Assembly: GCF_037975245.1 (NCBI RefSeq)
Contig: NC_092569.1
Location: forward strand, 30,758,668-30,822,667
DNA: 64,000 nucleotides
From: Apostichopus japonicus
Lineage: Eukaryota > Echinodermata > Holothuroidea > Aspidochirotida > Stichopodidae
Direction of reading: 5' to 3'
Under the pieces are notes generated by a model. The model saw nothing but the letters and a program-made list of their open reading frames with translations. It was not told where the DNA came from and ran no database searches. Every line of letters starts with the position of its first letter. Positions within the stretch are counted from its first letter, which is position 1. Shown piece after piece: positions 22,069 to 33,000 of the stretch. A program made the position numbers and the translations under genes.

Positions 22069-23250
22069 CAGGGACGTCGCTAGAAGGGAGTGTGGGGGTG
22101 TCTCACCCCCCCCCCCCCCCTCCAATCTTGGTAAAACTGACGATAGTTGGAAAATTTGAGTGCGACATTCTGAATTTCCGACTGTCTCACTCTAATTTTT
22201 CCGACTGTCGCACTCTAATTTTCACATATTCTTGTAATTTGTGAGTGACCTAAACATTTTCGGTCACAATTGACCTTTAATCAGTCATATTTACCAAGTT
22301 TTCCTTGTCACATTGAGAAATTGTATCTCGCGATCCTTATACTCCACCATACAAAACTTCGTATGATTTTAAATACTCTAAAAAAAATGCCCAATAGAAC
22401 TACTGTACAACGTTCGCCAGCTTCAATTCGGTTAATTTATGTATTAACTTTGCTATTGGGTGGGTTGACCTGGTTCGCTAGCTTCAAGTAAGTTCAGGAT
22501 ATACATTGTCTCTATGGTATACAATTAAAACACTCAATGCTAATCAACGGAAGCTTAAAGGTGCCATCAACATAAGAAAAAATGTGCCCCATAAGTTGAC
22601 ATTTTTCAGTAAATTGTTTAGATAACAAGATAAAATCTTATAAATAAATCAGAAAAATGTTGGATTGCTCAGTTGCTTTAACTGAGCAATTGAACAATTT
22701 TCTGCAAAATGTTAAATTAACAACTTATCGTATCTCGACATTTTTCTGCAAAATGTGTAATTGTTCAGTCACTTTATTCCAAATGCTCAGTTGGAATGAA
22801 TAAACAATTGAAATGTTTTCATGTGAGTGATAAATAGCCCCGACCCCCCCCCCAAGAAAATAATATTAAGCGTGCTATAAAAAAAACACTGTATTTTTTG
22901 GTCATTCACTATGTCGTCGAATATACTTTGTTGAAATAAAAATCCCCTTTGTTACATTAACACAGCTTTTGTCGACAGTAGTCTATGTCTCCCCTAAGCA
23001 GATAACTATACTCAGTTGCTTACTTGTTTAGCCAGAGTGATTAATAAGTTTGTGAAGTGAGGGCCAGTGATAGAAATGTATCGAAAAAATATTTCCGCGC
23101 GCTGCGCGCGTTCAACATGATAATGTTGACGAGTAGCACGGGGGGAGGGGGGGATACAAGGCAGCAGTCGGAATTTTCTGGCTCCAAAACCCATCCAGTT
23201 GGAATTTCAGCCACTACACCACCAATCATCAGGCCTTAGCTACGTCCCTG
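22069..23250. mobile_element. hAT-like non-autonomous DNA transposon, 1182 bp
   Basis: Terminal inverted repeats CAGGGACGTCGCTA (left) and CAGGGACGTAGCTA (reverse complement of the right end). Flanking 8-bp direct repeats ATCTAGAA (22061-22068) and AACTAGAC (23251-23258) match at 6 of 8 positions. The CAGGG start and 8-bp duplication suit hAT elements. The interior has C- and G-homopolymer runs and no transposase ORF. Confidence 0.65.
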
Positions 23251-23258
23251 AACTAGAC

Positions 23259-26200
23259 GTTTTATGCTATAGGTAGGCCTATAAGTATACCGGAACATGG
23301 CCTTTCTTCGTTCTCGGTTTGACGATTTGACGTTATGTAAAGAGAGTTTTGAACTGGAATCAACGGTACAGTACCTACTTAACTTCAAACACATAGCTAG
23401 TACAGTAACTTCTGATGCCACCTGTGACACATGTTACTACTGTTCATGTCCCACAGCCGTGCATCAGTAATTTATACGCTGTGTTCGTAACACGGTAACT
23501 TGTGTTACAGGTGGCACCAGTAGTTACCGTACTAGTTATATGTATCGGATGGTTTCCCACATATCAGTCCATTATTTGTTACAATATCACTCATGCAGTA
23601 AACTGTTCAAATGATACGATTCACTTTAAATGAACATGAGCAGGGACTTCCCGTTCCATACACAATAAACACCGTGATATTTATTATGATTTCAAAGTAC
23701 CTTAACTGCTTTAACGTTACACAATCATTTACAAGGTAATGCCTTCTATTTTCCTTGCTAGTAAGTACCAGGTACTATATGCTAAACAACGTGGTTGACA
23801 ACTTACGATACTGAACGGAATCTTATGGACGTATAAACCGTATGATATCACGTGATTGAGCCACGTAGCACTGTTCCACGTGTTCGATGTGATGACATCA
23901 CAAGGAAATACATCTTGAATGATGACGAATCGTGGCTGGATTCTTTACTACATTGATACAAAGGCATATTGCCAGACGTTATTATCTGTGCCAAGAAATC
24001 GGAGTCCATAATTCTTGTGTTAAAGCATTTGCATACACCCTTCCTAATATAACCTAATAGAGGAATATGACCTAGACGTTACGTTATATAGTAACACTAC
24101 ATGGTATCGATGGGTGTATAGTACATGGTGATTTGGTCAAAATGATACAAACATATGTCTTTAGTGTCTCTAATTATAATATTACAACAAGGAAGAAGAC
24201 GATCTCAATGACAATAATTGTGACATATCGGAGAGCCATCACAACATACTGATTATAAATGATAAGCGTGTATTCAAACAAATTTCTATTAATATTAAGA
24301 AAGTTCGCTAATTATAACTCATTGTTGGAATATTATTAAATTTCTCTCGTGTTTTTCACCATTTTTACCCATTTCGTCTAAGTGTTTTTATGTTTACTGT
24401 ACAGAGTAGCCTATGAAAGTCCTTACCATTATTGTTGCTGAAAACTTTTCGATCAATATAAATAAATGCCATTCCAAAGACGTTTAGAATGTTTCTACCT
24501 GCTTATGTTTATGTTATGTCCCACCCTCTAACACAGCAAACACCACATTGAATATCTGGTAGCTATGTGGTAATACAATATTCGGCGTCCCATACTGCTA
24601 GCGATTCCTGTCATCGGACATATCGATTTTCACCGATTCTAGGATATAAAAATCAATATTCATGTATATGTGTCAATTATCAATCACATATATGTAAATA
24701 AAGATGTTTTGATTTCAAGTGTCGCATACGCCACCGTTGTATATAAAATAAAATTGTACAGGGATGAGTGGGATTGGGATACGTTAGGAATATGGGATAT
24801 TGGAAATGGTTCTGTTAAAGTTCTAAACTAAATATAAAGGAAGAGACCCCTCTGTTCGATTCCGGTGGGTATATGGATCGATGGACAACCTTTACAACAT
24901 ATACTCTATGAAATAATTATTTGTGGAGTTGATAAGCGGTTTTTTAAACATATTTATTCACCTATATGTGAGCAACATCCTTTATTTTTATTTAATCGTT
25001 TTTAAAATTAGATTACATTGTTGGAACATTGTATATGTTGTTATAATTTTCCAGATAACCACCTTACTTTGTTCGTGTACGTGAGAGTGGTAGTTTTAAT
25101 CTCTAATACGAATTAATCGTGGTAAGTTTAGTTAATAGCTGTTTCGTTAAGCTGCAGACAGGTCTCATATTTTGTCACCGGTTTTTTTTTCTACCCAATG
25201 CAGGTTAATTAATAAGTACTTAATAAAGCGATATCATACTTCGTACATATAATTTTCGAATTAGTGTTAAAGCGTATAGTCACATAGGCCTATTTAAATA
25301 AAACATATGATAAGATGTTGGTGTAACTAATCAAATTGATTTTGATAGGACTATTAAAAATATTGTTCATATACTTAATTGTTAGACTTAATAGCACAAA
25401 ACCTCTGACTTTATACATGAAAAAAAAACGCAAAAAAAAAGCAGCTTGGTACGTTTGTCTATGTGTGACATAAGTAATAATTCCTCAATGTTGTGTATTA
25501 TTGAAATACAATTAATAGTTAAACTAAGAATGAGTGCATAGTAGATCAAATTATGTTTTATTTGACCTACACTTCATTAAATTTTATGATAATATAATAC
25601 TCCGTTACAAAAATAAAAAGAGGAAATTTGACAATTTTCGACAAAAAAGACTCATTTACCTATAAACAAGTTTACAAGGTAAAACGTGATATTATTTCAA
25701 GAAAGAAAAGGCACATTTTAACATGATAATTGAATAATTATTTAAAAAAAAACACTTGATTGAGTTATTACATTGTTAAAACAATGCATTAACGTCTAAT
25801 ATAGCTCTAGAATAATCAAATGTTAAAGGTGAACCCCAATAGCTATTGAAACATATTCAACACTTATTTTATTTATTTATTTTTACTATAAAATATCACA
25901 ACGAAAGAGCTACCTTAGATCATCTTTCAAGACACGTGCAATGTTCTTGTGTTATATATACTATTATATTTTTCTGTTGTACTTTACAATTATATTATGT
26001 ACCTGAATGTGTTGTAATGATGTAACTGTTGTTGCATGCTGCCGAGTTATATTTTACCTAGGCTGTTAACATATAAATTTAAACCACACCGCACCAACGT
26101 TTTGTTCTTTCCAACATTTAAGTTAATTATTGAAGAAAATCAACACCTTCGACGGGTTAAGAGTAAAAAAAAAAAATGTATTGACTAGATGTTTCCATTC

Positions 26201-26680
26201 ATCAATTATATGTACTGGGGAAAATCATGACATGAAATAAAAAAATAGGTCTTAATAATCCACTTTACAGTTTGGTTACATGAGTACGGTTAATTGGAAG
26301 AGCCCCCTCTAATTGCTTCAAATATATGTTTATCAATATTTCATATAAATTCAACAATATTAACGCAATCATTTGTTCAATAATACTTCCTTGTCGGAAT
26401 GATACTAACTTTCTCTCGTATGCTTCATCTTTTTCTCCCACTTCTTTTATGTATTTATTTCGGTTACATAGTAGCAGATGCAGTTCCTAACCATTGTTGT
26501 TATTGAAAACTAGGCTATAAAATGAATATTCATGTGAAATTGTCTATAGTCAATAAAATGTAAGTTAAAAAAGATTTTATCATTTTCGAGTGTCGTTTAC
26601 GCCACCTATGTACATATATTGATAATGTTGCACAGTGATGAGTAGGATTACTATTTGATATCAAAATATAAAAAAAAAAC
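23259..26680. other. 5' flank of gene 1 and spacer; no gene seen
   Basis: Contains the conserved block at 23830-23915 shared with the gene 0 flank. The rest is AT-rich. 'TTGTCGGAA...TTTCTCTCGTnTGnTTCA' words at 4570, 24330 and 26390 mark diverged repeats of the duplicated unit. Confidence 0.45.
23830..23915 (-). promoter_or_regulatory. Conserved distal 5' block of gene 1
   Basis: Counterpart of 1740-1840. It includes ATATCACGTGATT (E-box palindrome), CCACGTGTTC and TGATGACATCAC. It lies about 2.8 kb upstream of the gene 1 start, against 0.9 kb in gene 0; the hAT insertion at 22069-23250 explains most of the difference. Confidence 0.3.
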
Positions 26681-26889
26681 ATCCTGTCTTTATTAATACA
26701 TCCTTGCGCTTTTTATTGGATAGGCGTTTAATGGAAAAATCCCTTAGATGTTTCTTGTACCATGACAGTTTCGACTTTCTGTAAGCAAGGTAACGGTAAA
26801 TTGCCTTTTTTACTACATTGGCGGCGCATTCACATACATTGGTAATTAATTTGGTGTCCTTGTGTAGTAGGAAAACCTTTCGCCTTTTG
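26681..26889 (-). pseudogene. Polinton-associated small basic protein remnant
   Basis: One frame reads KRRKVFLLHKDTKLI, then CECAANVVKKAIYRYLAYRK and a Lys-rich tail ending KRKDVLIKTG. The pattern (hydrophobic start, CEC..N, basic helix, KR+.LL..G) resembles a small conserved protein of Polintons and adintoviruses whose role is not established. The glycine-rich hydrophobic end expected after LIKTG is missing and poly-T follows. Confidence 0.45.
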
Positions 26890-27001
26890 GGGGAACATTT
26901 TGATTAAACAAACCATTTCACGGGGAATGGTTCTAAAGCGACGTGTTGCTGGTGCTACGGTGGCGCTTCAGTTCACAAAGGAAAGTTTTAGAATTATGCG
27001 T

Positions 27002-27582
27002 CTAAGTTTTATCATATTTTGTTTTGCTACGATCACTTGGGTACGTAGGCATACTGGGTCTCATGTGGAAAGTGTTTGTACGAAGACGAAAATCCGTGGG
27101 CGTATAAGGCTTTAGATTGATGAATATCTATATCCGTATGGTTCCTTGGTAGCATCTGCAAACGCTTCCTGCATACGTTTGACTTGCTCTGGATGCATCT
27201 GTTTTGCCAAATTTGAGACTTGGATTTTGTCTCTAGGGCTTTTAAATAACACGATGTAATGTGTGATATTACTCGTTTCCTTTGCCAGTTAAATAAAAAT
27301 TGTGATATAGCTCATGGAAATATTTCATATGATTATCTTTCTATTAACATCATATTGTCATGCTGAGTTTCATTTGGAAAACCAATCATTTGTGCGTTGA
27401 TCGTTCCCATGTGACGTCATGATATCGTCTAAAATCATCAACTTTTTGTAAGATGGGTCAAAATTTGTCTCCAATTCCGACAGGAGACCCTCAACAAAAG
27501 GATTTTAGAGAGGACCACAGACAGCTCTAAAACAGATGGCTGATATTCCCAATAGCAATACACAATCCTCTCGGGCATTGAG
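27002..27582 (-). pseudogene. A32-like packaging ATPase remnant
   Basis: Visible pieces, in transcript order: ERIVYCYWEYQP (about 27535-27582), a Walker-B-like LMILDDIM (27418-27441), PRDKIQVSNLAKQMHPEQVK and DATKEPYGY (about 27140-27235), and, in another frame, TPTDFRLRTNTF (about 27070-27105). This order is that of the FtsK/HerA-type genome-packaging ATPase of Polintons and related viruses. The Walker A segment is absent, and at least two frameshifts and several stops interrupt it. Not functional. Confidence 0.55.
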
Positions 27583-27799
27583 AGAAATGATTCCCTTTTT
27601 TTTCAATACCACCTTAACAACAAAGAAAAAATGTATCGACTATGAAAAAAGACAATATAAAGAAATAAGACGTCCATAGGAGTAAAATGAAATAATATTT
27701 GCTCAACCCTAACGAAAATTGCCACCCGATTAGTTTCCGGTTCTCCTTTTATTTAATTGTTTTGTATTAATGACGGTTCCAGCAAAGAGCGTTAAATGT

Positions 27800-28185
27800 C
27801 TATGAAAACGTTGCGGGTTTAACCACTGCTACCACAACGTCATATTCAGCGTATACAAACACACCCGCACTCTGGTCATGGCGTACTCAAATTGCATTTC
27901 AATGCGCACAATACGTTTTTTCGGAGATTAAAGTGGCGTCCGCTAGCTAGGTCAGGTGTCATACCAAATGCATACAACGGGTAACCTTTGGCGTAGTCAC
28001 TACAACTGATCTGATTGCCGTAGTCACTGAACATACTATTTAATCCCGAAGACAGGCAATGACGTAGCGATCATCCGTAAAATTAAGGAGTAACGGTTTC
28101 CATGGTAGCTGTTCACCGTCGCCGTATAACGCTAAAAACAGAATGTTGGGCCAATGAAGTTGAATGGTGCAAAGGCGTTGCATCC
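27800..28185 (-). pseudogene. Penton-like minor capsid protein remnant
   Basis: Frame pieces in order: FAPFNFIGP (about 28150-28180), LALYGDGEQLPWKPLLLNFT with DRYVIACLR (28135 downward), GLNSMFSDYGNQISCSDY with YPLYAFGMTPDL and GRHFNL, then VFVYAEYDVVV before a stop at 27800. This resembles the C-terminal part of Polinton/adintovirus minor capsid proteins. Frame breaks lie near 28045 and between 27890 and 27945. Confidence 0.5.
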
Positions 28186-29540
28186 ACAGTCTCTCTCTAT
28201 ATTTCAGCCGATTTGAAGTTGAATTACTACCGAAGCATTATACATGTATATACATTACAAACAATAGTTGTGAATGATAACAAATATGTCAATACGAACC
28301 AGCAATTAGCTGACGGTATGGATAAGTGTAATACGTGTTGCTCTGTTTTTGTCATTGTTGTCATCTTAACGAACAAAACGCTAGTTCTTTGAATAATCAA
28401 CAAGACTCCATTATCTGTTGTTGAATACCAGGGATGTGGAGTCGGAATACAAAGGCCACTGTCATGCCATGCCCCCCCCCCCCCTCCCCACCTATGCCCT
28501 CCCATTTCCAAGTAATTCTTGAAAATGACACTTTCCTTTGAATTTGTAAGCCTCAAGAGGATTCATGTCGGAATATTACTCAAACTTGTTATATTTTAAA
28601 CACAGCAGTAAAGCTTTAATTTCATGCTGGGGTTGGGGATGATCAGGTGTTTATCGCAAAACAAGGAATTTGGAGAACGATAGTTTCTATATTCGGGACA
28701 ACCATGCAGATGACCAAATGAATAAATACCACATCATATTCATCCATGGAGATGAGTGAGGGAGTAAGAAATATATGCAGATCAATGGTAATTTAGTAAG
28801 TCTGGTTGAATATGTACCTTTGGAAAATATCTAATTAAGGAGTCGTCCAGAACACTGGTTATATATGATCAACGTCGTGTGTATTATCGAAAGCAAATGT
28901 ATCATCTAATTGTGTCAATTTTAGGATATTGGTTCAGGAATAAGGATGGCACATATTATGGTGATTTCGGATGGTTGTGTTCTGTTTGCATAAACCAGTG
29001 CGCTTTACTCTGGCAGTAGAACTGATCTCTCAAAGATAATACATAAACAACCCAGAAAGTAAATCAAAACGTATCAGATGTCGTTGCTAGTTAAGCGATG
29101 TCATTACATTGCCACTAACTTTTATTCAATATAATCGCAACATTTGGAAAGGAACATGACTAGTCAGCATACTGATGTATTTTTTTAATATATTTCATTG
29201 CATAATTTCATAGTATTCTCAGTGCCATTATTACTGATAACATTTTAAAAGACAAGTTTGGAATTCAATGCAATTATCGAAAACTATTTGAAAAAGTATC
29301 AAATGCCATCGAGTTCTCTTTGTTGGCTGTCCCACTGGTAAAATGGTTCACCGTTGTTTAGTATTTTGCCCATAATATAGTATTGCCTTGGAAGGCTTAT
29401 TAGTGTCTCTTTCCTTCAATTCGATCTTTCAAATACGCAAACTTCCACTATAGCTTCGATATGTACTTCCTTATTTAATATATGTTATTATATCGCCAAC
29501 CGTTTCCTGTTCTTGTGACCTTGAAGACTTCAAATCCACT
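28186..29540. other. Spacer 3' of gene 2; no gene seen
   Basis: 28380-29150 is homologous to 5330-6100 downstream of gene 1 (shared 'AAGACTCCA' and 'GGAATACAAAGGCCACTGTCAT'-type words), so it is the matching part of the duplicated block. A C-homopolymer run lies near 28473. A minus-strand ATTAAA at 29474-29479 could be the gene 2 polyadenylation signal. Confidence 0.5.
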
Positions 29541-29547
29541 ACTTTGA

Positions 29548-30014
29548 TCATTGACTTGGCTGTATTTTCATTGTTGTTGTTGTTATTCCGCAATCAGAAC
29601 CGTGAAGATTCTTCCAGAAGATACCGCGGTAATCGTTGGACGAGTAATCCCCATTCAGATTGGAGTAGCCGCAGGAATAGAAATTTGTCTCATAAACCGG
29701 ATTTTTGTTTCGGCAGCATCTATCATGATTATAACCACTACAGCCATCGCAATTATAACATTTATGATGAGGATAATAATAATAATAATAACAGTAATAA
29801 TAATAATAACAATAACAGTCAGAGTAATCGTAGCCACCTGTAGCTACGCGGTCGCTGAATGAGTAGCAGTTGCTGGTAGAGCCCGTGCTACTATCGTCTG
29901 GATACCACCAGCCACCTCGGTGTTTTTCTGCACAGTCGAAGGTACTCGATCCATCATTGTCTTCATTGTGCGTACTAAATCGATATCCTGAATTTGCTCC
30001 CATAGCATTGTTAC
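29548..30014 (-). CDS. Gene 2 exon 9: C-terminal part of the second FBG domain with Tyr-rich insertion
   Basis: 467 nt ending in TGA (29550-29548). Includes EDNDGSSTFDCAEKHRGGWWY, a Tyr-rich run (YCYYYYYCYYYYYYP) with further cysteines, RCCRNKNPVYE and CGYSNLNGDY before MKIQPSQ. The Tyr run is coded by TAT/TAC triplets (plus-strand AATAATAAT at about 29770-29820). It is shorter than in gene 1 by 10 residues. Confidence 0.82.
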
Positions 30015-33000
30015 CTGGACGGAAATTAGCGAATAATTAATGAAGGTGTTTTCTTGTAAAATATGAAGTTGTTACCTTTTATTATAAATGGACATTATTA
30101 TGTCACTTTGGAGTCGTTTGCTGTAGTTGTCGGGTGTATTTGCGTTTGTTGTTTGTTCGTTTAAGTTTGAGCTTACGTAATATTTTTGTGCTGTAGTCAC
30201 GTTTGCGGATTTTACTGGAGCGGTTTCAATTCTGCCAATTCGTCTGGGACCTAATTTGCGAACATCGTGAAGTATTACAATATATTTCTTTATGTATATA
30301 TTGTATTCATATTAATATTTCTCTTTCTTCGACAAATATTAATTAATAATATAGTACTGAGTGTCAGATTAACAGAAATGTAAACGGTGCATTTGTTGAA
30401 GTATTCACTTTCGGCATTTTGTAAAATATATAGTTTTGACTGTTTAATATATGCTAGTTGTTCAAATAAGTGTGAGAGAAATAAAGTGTTTGATTGTATC
30501 ATTCATGTAATCATCTTCTCTCGTGATAACGTCTTATATTTCATACTGACGGATTACTTTAATTTGATATCAACAAACTAATAGTTTACCATATGATTAT
30601 ACATTTCTAACGACAAGAAATACGGCAAGTAATGCTCTTTAAGAATGTAACACATACAGTTCGTCTCGACTGATCTCTGAAAAAAATGTCCGAATCATTT
30701 GATACTTTTGTTGTTATTATTGTAATATAATTGGCCTCTCAATCACTGTAATGAACAAATATTGCATGGTCAAATGAAACTTAATTTTCTTTTCTTTGGA
30801 AATGATAAAGTCGTTCTTTAAGAAATTAATTTAATTCACTCTTTAATAACATATTTCAATCACAAAGTAAGCTGAAAAGCTGCAGCAGTTTTTAGGTTTC
30901 CAGACTGGTTATAATTCCTTAATGTTTTAAGCTTGACATTTGCGAGCAAACAGACGCTACTAACTATATAAAAGTGGTTGATATGATATATTATGTATGA
31001 TGTTACAACGATATATCATTTTACCAACACGTGCTAAAATGCAAGGCAATTGTTTAATGAGCAATGCGCACGGGACTCTAAGCTCGACGTCTAATACAGT
31101 TCTACATCAGTATATACACTAGATGTATAACACGACCTGAGTATATGTACGAGTACAAATCCAAGAGTGTGATTACGACTACAGGTAGTTATGCTAGAAT
31201 GATATAACGTAATAACTACAAGTATGCGTGTGATTGACATTTAGCACAATACATACCAGCATTTCCATTGTAGCCACCCAATGACAGTCGGTATTTGTCT
31301 CTCTCATTACTGATTCTGAAAGATGAATAACGGGTGTGGTATGGTGCTCCTTCCCTGTTTGTCTTTTCTATTAGAAGTTGGTAGGTTTTTTGATTTGTCA
31401 ATTTGTATATTTTATCGTTGCCAATCCAATGATTTCCTGTTGGATTTCCAAACCCGTTTTTGTACTCATTCCAGTTTCGATAAAAGCTGACGGAACTATT
31501 TGTACGTCGTTGCAAAATCTACAAAGAGAATCAATTAGTGTATAGATGGCAAGTAAGTAATGTATAAAATATCTCATTGTACTACAATAAGTAAGATAAA
31601 TTAATTGGTGAAGGTCAATAATCCGATTTGTTATGAACTGATAGGAAGATGGATCAATTTAATTAAATAATTGAATGATTTACTTCCAATGTTAGTGAAG
31701 GAAGTCCTGTCTTATGAGAAAACACAAGTTTAACATGGGAAAGCTTTTGTTTGTCAATGGCTAAAACTTACTGTCCATCCCCCACTAGACATTTCACAAA
31801 AAACTTCAAACCCGGATCTTCCAGCGGGATAAATGGTATATTTTCCGTCATTTCTTCTACCCGCTGTGTAAAGATCATAACAATCTCTCGGTCCACTGCG
31901 GGTACATGTAACACCATCACCTGCAAACCATTCGATACAGTAACATCTACGGATATCATTCCGCTCCTCACAGGTTGCGTCTGCACTGCAACTGTACCTC
32001 TCACGTGTGAGTAAGTTACTGTTGCAAGTTTGTCGTGATGAACAGTCAGAATTAATGTATGATTCACCTTCCTGGAAAGATAAATGTATGACGTCATATT
32101 CCAAAGATAGTAAAATATGTGTTATTTGTTACATTTTTAGCGACTTTTGATGACACACTTGATTAACACTAATATACGGTCATGAGCGTTTTAAATATAT
32201 TAGGTAACGTTAATCGTTCTGGGTGTATCATAATTGCGTTGCTATGCTTTGTATTTTCGCTAGGTACAAATGAATACAGGCAGAGCATTTAAAATACCCT
32301 AAAGAATCGTACTGACCCCTATTACACTTCCTTTGGCAGCAACGAAGCAGTTGTGAGTGCACGTCACTCCGTCTCCTTGGTAGTTTTGATTGCAATAACA
32401 TTCACGGACACCGCTCCTCTCATCACAGGTTGCGTGTTCACTACACTGGTAACTCTCATCTACAAGCGTGTTGTTCCTACAAGTTGATCTCCGTGTACAA
32501 CTCGAATTGACGTAAGACTCGCCTTCCTAATTTAAGATATTCAGCGAAAAAGAACCGAATGAATGAAATATTGCCAATGCAAATTTCCCCTCGACTTTTC
32601 TTGCAAAGGGTATGAACTTTAAGAAAGTTTTATGAGGTTTTTACACTGGTAACTCGCCTCTATAACCTGGTTGTTCCTACAAGTTGATCTTTGTGTACAT
32701 CTTGAATTTCAACAGCGTGTGGTCAATACAAACTTCCTATCGATTGATCTAGGCAAGGATATGAACCTTTAAGAAATTTAAATGCGGTCGTTGAGGCCAA
32801 CTCGGATGACGCAGGCTTTTCGGGTTCGCCATAAAAAGGTAGCTATCAAACAATAAATGAAGAGGAAAGCATTTAAAATGCCCCGAAAAACCGTACTGAC
32901 CCTTAATACACCTCCTTTGTCAGCAACGAAGCAGTTGCATTGGTTCAGAGGGATACATCGCTCTTGCTGTATTAGATAATCACCGACACAAACACATTGC

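Larger units (their letters stand above)
26681..28185 (-). mobile_element. Polinton/Maverick-like (adintovirus-like) relic, broken
   Basis: Three adjacent protein remnants in the same orientation: a penton-like minor capsid fragment (28185-27800), an A32/FtsK-HerA-type packaging ATPase fragment (27582-27002) and a small basic protein fragment (26889-26681). All are interrupted by frameshifts and stops. No polymerase, integrase, protease or terminal inverted repeats were found nearby. The assignment rests on recognising conserved residue patterns by eye, so a profile search is needed to confirm it. Confidence 0.55.

Noticed and set aside
29544-29862. Plus-strand Asn/Ile-rich ORFs opposite gene 2 exon 9
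   Set aside because: Antisense of the Tyr-rich coding repeat; splice and domain evidence supports the minus strand.
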